From Calvatia gigantea (taxonomy: Eukaryota > Basidiomycota > Agaricomycetes > Agaricales > Lycoperdaceae): a stretch of 64,000 bases of DNA. The notes below the pieces were generated by a model. That model did not search any database. It was not told the DNA's origin and saw only the letters and a program-made list of their open reading frames with translations. Position 1 is the stretch's first letter; each line of letters begins with the position of its first letter. The position numbers and the translations under genes are program-made. The stretch is from contig JACAAK010000001.1 in assembly GCA_025093985.1 (NCBI GenBank), positions 1,798,001-1,862,000 of the forward strand, read 5' to 3'. Below, piece by piece: positions 32,716-43,909 of the stretch.

Positions 32716-35700
32716 TTAGTTTCTCTGTCTAGGTTGCTTGTTTGATGCTTTTTTGTGTTTTCTGCCCCCACTTTTATGGGTATTCTCTGGATGCCTTTTT
32801 AGGTAGTCCTTTATGGTATCTTTTGCATTTTCTAAATTGGACTCTGCTGTCCATGTATCTTCTTCATTACTGTACCCCTTCTAATGGACCAGGAATTGAT
32901 AACCCCTCCCTCGTTTTCATTGTCCACGGATCTCCTCTACTTTGTATTCTTCTTCATTGTTGATAATCACCGGGTCTGGCACTGATGGCAGTTTTTGACT
33001 CAGGAACTCTGCCTGGTGTGCTGGTGACAGGAGCTGTTCATTGAATACATCATGGATGGCCCATCCATCCAGTAGTGTCAGCCGATATGCTGCTTCTCCT
33101 ATCTTTTCCTTAATAAGGAAAGGTCCATACTGTTTTTGGCCTAGCTTCTTTGATGATTGATTGGTATGGATATTGGTGTTCTCTAACCATACTTTATCTC
33201 CTATTTGATATATGCTGGCGTGGGTTCTACTGCGGTCGTGTTGCTGTTTCATCTTTTCTTGGTATGTCCATAGTGCTGATGAGGCATTGTCTCAGGTGCG
33301 CTGTAGTTGTTCCAGGAATGCTGTGGCAACAGGGTTGTTTGTTGTTGGCTCATTCTTGCCTTTCCATGGATTCCTTCCATAGTTTAGGAAAAATGGTGTC
33401 TCCTGTGTCCCTCCGTGTTGTTTGTCATTGTACTGAAACTCTGCGATGGGAAGCCACTCCGCCCAGTCATCCTGGTCATAGTTGCAGTACAGGCGGATGT
33501 AGGTCTCCACTTCTCTGTTGATGTGTTCGGTTTGTCCATCCATTTGGGGATGATATGCCGTTGATAGGTTTCGTTCGATGCCGAGCCCCTTGAACAACTC
33601 CTTGGTGAATTCTGATGTGAATTGAGGTCCTCAGTCACTAAGTACTTTCCTCGGCAATCCATGTAGCTTCCATATTTCATCTCAGTATATCCTTGCGATG
33701 TCCTTAGATGATGTGTCCGTGGTTGTCGCTGAGAGTTGTATCATTTTTGTGAAGCGGTCCACAATGACTAGTATTGCGTCTTTTCCTTTCGATTCTGGCA
33801 GTGGCCTGATCATGTCGATACTGATTTCTTCCCAAGGTCCATTTGGTATTGGGAGGGGATGTAGTGGTGATTTGAGTGGCATCATTCTTGACTTGTTTCT
33901 TTGGCAGGCTTGGCATCCTCGGATATATCTTTTTACATCCTTTTGTATTGATGGCCACCAATAGTCTCGGCTGATTAGTTCTGTCATCCTGTGCTGCCCT
34001 AGGTATCCTGTGTCTGGTGTGTCATGGTACTGTACTAGGATCTCTTCTCATAGCTTTTGGTCAGGTGGGACATATGCACTGTTTTGTTTGTAGATAACTC
34101 CATTATCTTCAGTGAGCTGTGATCCTTGCTTCTTTAGTTCGGTTAGGACTGTTGTTTCTCGTCGGGTTTGGCTTTGAATTTGTCTTAGGAAGTTTGGTTC
34201 GATGAATAATTCTGCTTGTAAGAGTACCGTGCTGTCTGCACCTTCTGTCTATAGCCAGCTTTCTCGGATCATAGTGACCAGCTTGTCTTCTTGTCCTTCT
34301 GACATTTGGTGGATTTGGAATAGCAAGTTGGCTTTTGTGTTTGTCTTTCCTGGCACATGTTATAGTGTGAAGTCGTAGTCTTGCAGCCGCAGATACCTAC
34401 CGTGCTTGTCATCCATTTAATTTTTGTGGTTCTTGGTAGTATTTGAGGTTTTCGTGGTCAGTCCAGATTTCAAATCAGTTCTTCGGCATCTAAAAGGTAG
34501 TGTCTCCATTCCTTCAAGGCAGTGGACAATGGCTAGCAATTCTTTGTCATATATTTCATAGTTCCGTTCTGCTGGTGACAGGGTTCATGATGTGAAGGCG
34601 ATGGGGTGCCATTTGTCTTCTTGTAGCTGTGAAAGTACTCCCTCTAGTGCATAGTCCAATGCATCAACTTCTACTCTGAACTGGCCATGTCTTTGTGGCA
34701 ATGTCAGGACGGGTTCTTTGGTGATGCATTTCTTGAGTTGGTTGAAAGAGTCCTGGTGCTCTTGTGTCCATTCCCATGTGGTTGCTCCTTTGAGTTTGTT
34801 TAAGGGTCCTGCAATTGTACTGAAGTTCTTGATGAAACGATGATAGTAGTTTGTGAAACCTAGGAACCTTTCTACCCCTTTGGTGTTCTTGGGTTCAGGC
34901 CTATTCCTGTACTGATTTTACTTTGTCCTTTTCCATTTCGATTCGTCCTATGTCCTACCCGAACTCCTAGCATTGGGATTTCTTCTGCATCGAAGATGCA
35001 CTTGGTTTGCTTGAAGCATAGATTGTACTAGGCCGCCCGTTCCAGAAACCGTACCATCCATTCTTTTAGCTGCTCCTTAGTGTTCCCTGGGATAGGCAAA
35101 GTCATCCATGTAGTTTACAATGTCTCCATTTTGTAAAAGGTCGTGGAAGATGCTTGTTATTATTCTGGAGAACATTCCTGGTGAGTTGCTTAGGCCAAAA
35201 TACATGACTGTCGGCTCGAAGAGTCCTTCATTGGTGAGGAAGGCAGCTTTCCATTTCGTCTCCCTCTTTGATCCTGACATTGTTATATCCCCAGATGATA
35301 TCCAACTTGTTGAAGTATTTCGCTTTCCCAAGCTTGTCAATTACTTCCCTAATTCTTGGCAATGGTGTTTTGTCTTTGACTACTACATTGTTTAGTCAGT
35401 CTGTAGTCTTGGATCAACCTTTTAGATTCCGTCTTTCTTTGGGATGAAGAATGTCAGTGCTGCAGTATGGGGATTTCGATGGTCGTATTCGCCCTGATTC
35501 TAGGTTTTCCTTGATAAATGACTTGAGCTCATCCTGTTCTTTAACCATTATATTGTATGTTCCTGTACTTATTTCTTTCGGGGCATTTTCCATCAGGACT
35601 ATTTCATGGTCCCATTCAGTTCGTTCTGGGAGCTTGTCGAATGTCGTTTTATTGAATAAGTGTGTGAATGGTTGTACGTAGTCTGGTAGGTCTTCCAGTT

Positions 35701-36290
35701 TGGTCGGGTCTGGTTCATCTTCTTCTTCCCATAGATCTTCCTTAGTGACTGTGCTCCGTATTCTTCCAGTGATAAGGATATCCTGGTGGGGGAATTCGCA
35801 GCCTGGTGGGCATCGGGTGAACTTGATTTTTCCATTGTTCCAATCTACTTCTGGGTTATGCTTGACTAGCCAATCATGTCCTAGGAAGACTTCTGCTCTG
35901 TCTTGTAGTTGTACGACTGAGGCTTCAATTTGTTCTTTATGTCCCTGGATGTCAATGTTGATTGTGGCAGTTTCTGTTACTCTTCTGCCTTGGTTAGGCG
36001 TTCTGTCCATGTTTAGTACCAAAACTTGTTGTTCCAATTTCCAGGATAGGAAGTCCTTCTTCGTTTACCAGTTTTTTGCTGATGCTGCTGGTTGTACACC
36101 CTGAGTCTACAATGGTGTTGACCGTTATCTCCTTCCTTGCCATTTGTATTTTTCCTTTTAGATTTAGTTCATGCTTTCTTCTCTGAGGAATCATGTAGAA
36201 TTTGTCTGATATCCTAGATACAAGTTTTCTGACTCTCGAGGTAGCGCCTACTTGGAGTCTTCGGAAAAATCCTTCCCTTCTTTATCGGTG
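32716..36290 (-). pseudogene. Element D pol: PR-RT-RNase H-IN-chromodomain (broken)
   Basis: Protease is at about 36120 (VDSGCTTSSIS). The linker with LGHDWLVKHNPEVDW is at about 35880, and RT runs from about 35450, with YFGLSNSPGMFSRII near 35190 and YMDD near 35105. RNase H is near 34650 and the integrase zinc region near 33990-33900 (CQACQRNK). The integrase core is at 33830-33500 (SIDMIRP, INREVE) and the chromodomain near 32930-32790 (GYQFLVH-KGYSNEEDTW). Single-base indels and stops break it into at least six open pieces, including 36037-35414, 33987-33682 and 33597-33292. Confidence 0.9.
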
Positions 36291-37366
36291 ACTTCTTCTA
36301 CTCCTTGGACTTGGATCTTCTTGGGTGCGGTACAGGCTTTGGCTATGTGTCCCTTTTTTCTGCAGTTGTAGCATATTAACCCCTTGGGCTTTTTGCAATC
36401 CTTGGCGATGTGGCCAAAAATGCCACAGTTGTAGCATTTTGGTTCCCTTTTGTCATTAAAGATGTGACACCTGCTTTCTATTTCCATAGGTTCACCCATT
36501 TCTCCATAGGTGGTGCCAGTGTTCATCTTCCTGTCTCCTCGGTATTTGGATGCTTCATATCCTTGTCCAACAGACAATATGGCTTCTTTCCATTCTGCAT
36601 ATGTGTCCAGCCTGGCTGAAGGTAGGTAGCCTGTGATCGTATGTATGATATCTTGTCAGGGCATTCTTCCTAAGTAGGAACATAGCGTGCTTGCTATCGG
36701 TCTTGGCCTTGCTTTTCAGTACCTCAAATTTGATTAGGTAGTCGGCAGTGTTTTGGTTTCCTTGTTTGAATTTTTCAATCTGCCATTCTGCTTTACTGTT
36801 TGAGGCATCATCTAAGAAGGTCCTCCTAAATTCCTCAGAGAAGACCTTCCAGTCTACTGAATTCTCAGATTCTAGGATGGCTGGTGCTCTCATGGCTGCA
36901 TATGCTCCTGCAGTTCCTCCTCGCAGTCTGGCTAGGACTGCTATAGCTTTATCATCTGCTGAGACTATCTTGTTGAATTTCATGAAGAGTGTCATTGCTT
37001 TCCACCAGTCATCGAACTTGGTATGGGTGCCATCGAAAAATCCTGGGTCTGGCACTAGGCCTTTTCCACTGGGCGTTTCTGCGGGTACTATTGCATTGTC
37101 GGTCATGTCAGAGTCAGTTTCTGAATTCTGTTTTGTCTGAGCTTGATTCGTCCTAATTTCTCCTGATGGACTATCTCCTCTTCTGCTAGGTCGAGTTCGT
37201 TTAGAAGTTCTGATAACACTTCATCTTCTGCTGGGTTTGCTCCAGGTTCATCATGTGTTTCTTCAGGTACTTTGGGGTTCCCTGTTTCTTCTTCGTCTGA
37301 AGTTTTGGATTCATCGTCAGTGACTTCGAGATTTGGTTCTCTGTATTCATCTGAATTCAAGCTCAT
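36248..37366 (-). pseudogene. Element D gag (frameshifted)
   Basis: It begins MSLNSDEYREPNLEV and is homologous to the G1 gag. The frame changes near 37105 (acidic region) and near 36655 (after LLRKNA, a one-base gain). The two CCHC knuckles (CYNCGIFGHIAKDC, CYNCRKKGHIAKAC) lie in 36450-36340. The T5 run (36265-36269) and the stop at 36248-36250 keep the family spacing. Confidence 0.9.
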
Positions 37367-37433
37367 ATACTAGCTCCTGGGTTGCTCCTGTTCAGGCCTG
37401 TTTTCAGCCTACTCCTTGCAAGGTGAGGTGGGG

Positions 37434-37444
37434 ACGCTTAACCA
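37434..37444 (-). other. Element D primer-binding site, self-priming type
   Basis: The minus strand reads TGGTTAAGCGT. The LTR primer segment (37527-37537) is ATGCTTAACCA, so 10 of 11 positions are complementary, and the eleventh can form a G-U pair in RNA. Confidence 0.65.
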
Positions 37445-37446
37445 AA

Positions 37447-37754
37447 TATTACGACCTTAGTCTGATAAGACCTCAGGTTGCAGCTTAGGCTAAGTCTTGA
37501 GGGCGAGTAAGGGGAGAAGAACCAGATGGTTAAGCATATTGAATACAGGAGTATGTGTGTACGCTTAAATATAGAAGGAACATTCAGTTGAATGGATGGA
37601 GATAACTACATGAAACGTCTGATGACTATGGCATGGTAGTTATGAGTCAGAGTTTGGGGATCGCGCAGGCAGGAATAACTGAAACAGGTACATGGCTAGG
37701 AGGGAATGCAGACAAGTACAGAGCTGATATGAGAATAGACTAGAGTTCACAACA
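37447..37754 (-). repeat. Element D 5' LTR
   Basis: The plus strand runs TATTACGACC...GTTCACAACA, where the terminal TG has become TA by a transition. Otherwise it matches 31394-31701. Confidence 0.95.
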
Positions 37755-37759
37755 CAAAC

Positions 37760-40700
37760 CTGACCAAGGAAAAACCACCCCCTAGATGACCTAACCCCCC
37801 ACAACAAAGGTTCATGCAACCACCCTGGTACTTACAACTACTACAACCCTAACCCTCCTAGAAACTATTCAGGTGCCAACCCCAACCAAACCTAAAAAAT
37901 CTCTGCATTAGACATTCAAGCAATGATCAGAGAACTCCCTATAAATGAATGAATAGAATTCAGAGAAGCCTATATTTCTGACCTGACACTCAAACCTTTT
38001 GGGGATTTTTAAGTGTGTCACCCAATCCTGTAAAAGGATCGCTGGGTGACCCACAAATTAACCTAATCAAACTTCCTACTTCAAACAATAAAGCATCAAT
38101 CTTCCTTCCTATCAAACTGAACCAAAAACACATATGAAATATCTCAGTCACCACCTTAATCGACTCTGGAGCCCAAGGAAATTTTATTTCTTCTACATTT
38201 ACAAAAACACATGGACTATGAACCCATACTATTGACCAACCTATCAAAGTATCTAATGCAGATGGAACTCCTAACGAAAATGGATCCATCTATGAAAGTG
38301 TCAAACTAAATGCCTTAATTGATGGAAAACAATGTCACTTCAAAGCCTACATCTCAGAAATGGAATCAAAAGACTTGATCCTAGAATATCCTTGGCTACA
38401 GCAAACAAACCCAGATATAAACTGGACTACACAAGAGTTCAGATGGCAAAACAATGAGCACATTGTACCCTTAATCACAAAATCCACAAATGGACCCACC
38501 ACTATCAACAAAATCACCCTAGACATCCATGGAATGAATGATATTGAATGCTACACCTATCTGGACAAAGACTTTGATCCACTTGCAGTAAAAGTCTTTG
38601 AAGCCATCATTCATTCTGAGGAACCCAAACTCTCAATTGATGAACTCAAACTCTACCTGGAAAACATTGATTTTGATGAATTTCACCTGGAACACGAACT
38701 CTATGAAATCACTCAAACCCTGCATGAACTCGAAATCAACACAAAAATCACCCAGGCTATGAGCCTTGTACAAAAATCAACCCCAAAAGTCGATATGAAA
38801 TTACCCAACAAATACTGGAAATTCACATCCCTATTTGACACCAAGAAATTGGAACAATTTCCCCCTACTAGACCATATGATCACAAGATCGAACTCCTAG
38901 ACAGCTTTAAGCCAGAACTAGGAAAAACATATCCCCTATTACCCCTTGAAACCAAGGAACTCAAGAAGTTCATACATGAAAACCTCTGAAAAGGATATAT
39001 CTGAGAATCTGAATCTCCCATGGCCTCATCTTTTTTCTTCATAGGAAAGAAGGATGGAAAACTCCGACCATGTCAGGACTACCATTATCTGAATAAACAC
39101 ACCAAGAAGAATGTGTACCCCATTCCCATAATAATGACCATTATGGATAAACTTCAAGGAGCAAAATTATTCACCAAAATGGACATCCAACTCAGATACA
39201 ATAACATCTGGATTCGAGAAGGAGATCAATGGAAAGCTGCCTTCAAGACTCTAATTGGGCTTTATAAACCAAATGTCATGTTCTTTGGAATGTACAACTC
39301 CCCTGCCACCTTCCAAAAAATGATGGATACAATATTCACTAAAATACTAGATAGAGGAGGAATCATAATCTATATGGATGACATCCTAATCTATACAAAA
39401 ACCCAGGAAGAAATGGATCCCCTTACCCTGGAGGCACTCCAGATTCTGAAAGACAATGACCTATACCTAAAACTAGAAAAATGTGAGTTTGACAAAACCC
39501 ATCTGGAATATCTCAGCATGATAATCTCCCCTGACAAGATCAAAATGGACAATACTAAACTCTGTGGAATAGAAGAATGGCCCTTACCCTACACTATCCA
39601 CAATATCAGAAAATTTATGGGATTTTGCAACTTCTACCAAAAATTCATACATCGCTATGCCGACATCTCCTGACTGCTTAATACCCTTTTGTCCAAGACA
39701 AAGAAATTTGAATGGGAAATCAAGGCAAATGAAGCCTTCCACCAACTAAAATCTGAATTCATGAAGAAACCTGTTTTGCTAATGCTGGACCAAACAAAAC
39801 CCTTCTTTATCAAAACAGATGCCTCAAAATATGCGCTAGAAGCTGTCTTATCACAACAGGACACAAATGGGAACTACCATCTGGTAGCCTTCCTATCCAA
39901 AGTGTTCAACCCCACCCAATGTAACTATGAAATACATGACAGGGAGCTTCTTGCCATAATCACTGCACTAGAAGAATGGCAACACTACCTAGAAGGAGCC
40001 CAACATCATGTAACCATACAGACTGATCACAAAAATCTCACCTTTTGGAGGAAACCCCAAAATATCTCCAGAAGACAAGCCTGATGGCTTGGATTCCTTA
40101 TACATTTCAACTTTGCAATTGAACATGTCCCAGGAACCAAAATACCAGCTGCTGATGCCCTCTTGCACTGACCAGATCACACCCCAGATGATGACAATGA
40201 CAATGAAAATGTTATTGTCCTTCCTGAAGAAGTATTTCTCAGGGAAATTACAGTATTACCTAATGAACTATTCATCTCCCTGGTTGATCAAGAGCTGCAG
40301 AATGATATCATGAAATCCTCCAAATATGATGAAGTCACCATAGAAGCCATGAAACGACTTCTGTCAGAATCACCGGAAGCAATCAACACAAAATATGGAA
40401 TTATTCCCATGTCATCTGGACATCTCATGACCTTCGAAGGGAAAATTATTATCCCAGATCCACTGATGCATTATCCAACAATACCATAACCACCTTTCTG
40501 CTAGACACCCTGGTGAACAAGAAACCTACCGAATGGCCAAAGCTGAGGTATATTGGCCAGGAATGAGTACCTTCATATGAAATTACATCAAAGAATGCAG
40601 TGCATGTCAACAATTCAAGATTAACCAAAACCCTTCCCACCCACCATTGCAACCAATACTGCTACCAATTTCTACTAGGCCATTTGCTCACATTACTATG

Positions 40701-41728
40701 GATCTACTTACTGACTTACCCAAATTCCACAGTTTTGACTCAATTCTGTCTATAGTAGACCATGGACTTATGAAGGGGGTAATTCTCACTCCTTGTATGA
40801 AAGAAATCACTGCCAAAGGAATCGCTGACATAATTATAAACAAAGTCTACACTAGATTTGGACTACCAGACAAGATTATCTCTGACCGTGACCCCAGATT
40901 CTGAGCAAACTCCAGTCAAGCCCTCATGAAACACCTTGGAATCACCCAATCATTCTCATCAGCCTATCACCCTCAATCTGATGGAACCACAAAATGATTC
41001 AACCAGGAAATCTCTGCATACCTGTCTATCTACTGTACAAAAAACCCTTCTACCTGGTCTGAAGCACTCCTGATCCTTGAATTCTCCCACAACTCCCAAA
41101 CACACTCAGACCAAAAACAAACACCTTTTGAACACATATATGGAACAAAACCCTATGGAATACCTATGATCCTTGAAGAATCAAACTTTACCACCATGAA
41201 AGAAAGAATAGAATTCCTAGACCTACACACAAAGAGAAGCAATAGCTGCCCACAAACTAGCAATGGAATGTATGGAACAGTGAATTAGGTCCAAATTCAA
41301 ACCCTTCACCTTAGGACAAAGAGTGTGGCTTGAATGAAGAAACCTGAAACTCCCATTCAAATCAAACAAAATAATGCCTAAATGCCTCAGACCATTCACC
41401 ATCCAAGAAGTCTTATCACTACTCTCCTACTGGCTGAAACTACCCAAAACATGGAAAATTCACAATGTATTCCATGCTACCCTTCTCTCCAAATACACCA
41501 AAAACAATATCCATGGGCCAAACCCAGAACCACCCCTTCCTGATATAATAGAAGGAGAAGAAGAATATGAAATCGAAGGTATCTTGAACTATAGAACCAA
41601 AAATAAACAAAGGGAATACTACATCAAATGGAAAGAATATGATCACAAAGAAAACTCTTGGGAAAACAAAGCACAACTCTTACCACATGCCCAAGAACTG
41701 TTACAAAAATACCAACAAGAACACTGAC
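37760..41728 (+). pseudogene. E pol: protease, RT, RNase H, integrase, chromodomain (broken)
   Basis: The start of this span is the end of E gag. Protease is at about 38157 (TLIDSGAQGNFIS). RT lies in 39020-39673 with KKDGKLRPCQDYHYLNKH and the catalytic YMDD at about 39373. A TGA at about 39671 separates it from RNase H (39689-40084: KTDASKYALEAVLSQQD, DRELLAIITALEEW). The integrase core is at about 40690-41010 (TMDLLTDLP, SDRDPRF, YHPQSDG), with a frame change before it. The chromodomain is at 41550-41727 (YEIEGILNYRTKNKQREYYI). The RT catalytic residues survive although the gene is broken by several stops and frameshifts. Confidence 0.87.
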
Positions 41729-41830
41729 TAACAACCGCTCTGCCTAAACGACGAAAAAGATATAAATAATCCAAGATTCTCCCAACTTCTCCATTATTTC
41801 TCAACAGCATTCCTACGAACTAAACTACCA

Positions 41831-43046
41831 ATGGTACCTACTCAGAAAAACTACAAGAAGGGAAAGAAAGCTGTTATCATGGCCTCATCCCCCTCTCCCT
41901 CTCTTTCCTCAATCTCTTCACTCTCCACTAAAAATAACCCCCCTGTCAGAAAGTCCCAATCTCTCCTCTTTTCCCCTTGTATTTCTGTATCCAACCCTCC
42001 CACCATCACACCTGTGGACCACGAAGCCCCTACCTCAATCCTTCCCACAGTCCAAATCAATGAACTACTGGAGAAGCCAATAATCACCTTGCTAAATGCC
42101 ATCTTCACCAGAGACAAGCTCCAACAATTTGTGGACCAGAACAAATACTTCTGGGTTGACGTCTTTACTGGATCAGAGTGTATCTATATCCCTCCCTCTA
42201 TCAAATCAACTTCCAGCACCGCCTGGGATACACTTACCTACCCAGCAAGAATAGGAAGCAGCTCCACTGTACCCTAGTTTTATTCCCAGCAAACAGAGGT
42301 ACAAAACCCACCCCACGATACCAAACCTCAAGACCCCCCAGTCTCCTTCTCTAAGGTCCTCACTGGAACCACTCCCCATACTGCCTTCTATGACATAAAA
42401 TCAACTCCCCAGCAACTCCTCTGGTTGTCAAAGCTGAAGTATGTCTACCCAATTTAGGTTGACAACCCTACCCCAACACTCCCCTCAGAGCGAGCTGGGA
42501 TCCCAAAATCTGCTAGGGCAGAACTTCCTATCATCAACTGATAGTATATCCCCAACTATACCCCCAGTCTCTCTCCAAAGTCCCCCACAGCCATCGCAGC
42601 CAACCCAGCCAATAATGACCCAACTGGATAGGCCTGGTTCAGTCCCGAACTCCCCATTGAGTACAATCGACCTTTGCCCATGGAGTTATGGGCTCAAACT
42701 GATTTCTCATCTGAGGGATCCCTCTGCACAATGGTCCTCAAGAAAGACCTTTGAACTCACTTCCGCACCAAATATCTACATCATACCAATCAGCAAAATC
42801 ACTGGCACATTATCTGCAATGCCATTTCACAGCTTGAACATCTTTCTTGGGATTATGAGCATGCTGCCAATCAAGCGGCTTTATTTATTCAGGTATCATG
42901 AAGCCTTGGATTACCTCAGGCTTATGCCTGCTACCTCAATGAGCATAGCATTGAGCCTATCCCACCCAATCAGTGAACTGGCCCTTCTCAGGTCAGACTA
43001 CACCAACGAGCCAGTTCCCCCAAGGGAAATTCCTCCCCTAAATTGA
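41831..43046 (+). pseudogene. E downstream ORF region, unrecognised
   Basis: After the chromodomain a new ATG opens MVPTQKNYKKGKKAVIMASS, with a Ser/Pro-rich N-terminus and then LLEKPIITLLNAIFTRDKL. The first frame ends at 42277 and a second frame (42441-43046) continues with PWSYGLKLISHLRDPSAQW and LPIKRLYLFRYHEALDYL. I do not recognise either part and see no convincing similarity to ORF3 of A, B and D beyond position and a Pro/Ser-rich start. 43047-43258 holds nothing further that I can identify. Confidence 0.5.
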
Positions 43047-43258
43047 ATACACCTCCCTCCTTCCCACTTATCCCATCCGGATGAATAGGTTCCACCCAAA
43101 CAACTCAAAGCGGCCACATACAACCTAATGGCCCATCTAGACTGACTCCTGGCCCTTCAAAGCCAGCATGAAAACCACTTATCTCCAACTCAGGATGAGG
43201 AAGAACCCCAACCCAACCTCAAGTAATGAACAACCCAAATTTTGATCCAAAGGCCTTT

Positions 43259-43883
43259 TGTTATGTACATTACTTTATTTTGCAACCAGGCCCGGATCAT
43301 CTCCACTCAGGGAAAGGTTCAACACTATAGCCCAGGAGTATTTGACAAGTTTCAATGACTTCTGTATAGGCTTCAGATCACTTCCTGGAGTAGAAGCTCA
43401 CACTTGCCTGAGAAGTCCAAGTTAAGTGTTACTGCAGTCCCCAAGATTGTTAATCTTGTAGCAGATGAGCAAAGATAAGGAAGCTTGTTACTAGAATAAC
43501 CTGAGGTAATACAGCAGTACTACTTGAGGTTATATACTAGCTATGAATAGGGGATGAGAGATTACGTACTGGTATGAGTCAATGAGAAACTACTACGGGT
43601 TAATTGGTAATCTAGGGAGTCATAGGGATGAGTAAAAGAACTGGGGGGGAAAGGGGTATGAGTCATAAGAAGGTGGAGACAAGTAAATAGAAGTTTGCTA
43701 CTGAGAAAAGATGAAAGTGAAACAGGAACATGACTCAAAAATGAATCATAAGAAGCAAAGGTAGAAGTACACATGATAAATAAATAAAGAATGGACTGGG
43801 GTATAATAAAGGAAGAGAAGAAGTCTAAATAGAAGGTTAATATGCAAATGGGAAGAGTCTGGGAATGTAGTAAGTTCATAACA
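43259..43883 (-). repeat. Solo LTR, 625-bp family, copy 4, without target duplication
   Basis: The plus strand runs TGTTATGTAC...TTCATAACA. The flanks CCTTT and CTATA do not match. Element E lies to the left and copia-4 gag to the right, so it marks a junction between unrelated sequences. Confidence 0.87.
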
Positions 43884-43909
43884 CTATACACCTCCAGAAG
43901 CATCCTGGG

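Larger units (their letters stand above)
31394..37754 (-). mobile_element. Ty3/gypsy element D, complete with LTRs and target duplication
   Basis: It is 6361 bp with LTRs 31394-31701 and 37447-37754 and duplication CAAAC (31389-31393, 37755-37759). Minus-strand order is LTR, primer-binding site, gag, pol with chromodomain, ORF3, polypurine tract, LTR. I count about 13 differences between the 308-bp LTRs, all transitions. It belongs to the same family as A and B but to a distinct subfamily. Gag and pol carry several small frameshifts and stops. Confidence 0.95.
29656..43258 (+). mobile_element. Ty3/gypsy element E, split by element D, ends incomplete
   Basis: The order is gag, protease, RT, RNase H, integrase, chromodomain and a separate downstream ORF region. 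It is unrelated in detail to A, B and D and has no identified LTR pair. The complete element D (31394-37754) sits just after its zinc knuckle. The 3' side is cut at 43258 by a solo LTR. Confidence 0.85.

Noticed and set aside
28699..43883. LTRs at 28699 and 43259 as the LTR pair of element E
   Set aside because: They lie in opposite orientation, and E shows no primer-binding site or polypurine tract next to them.
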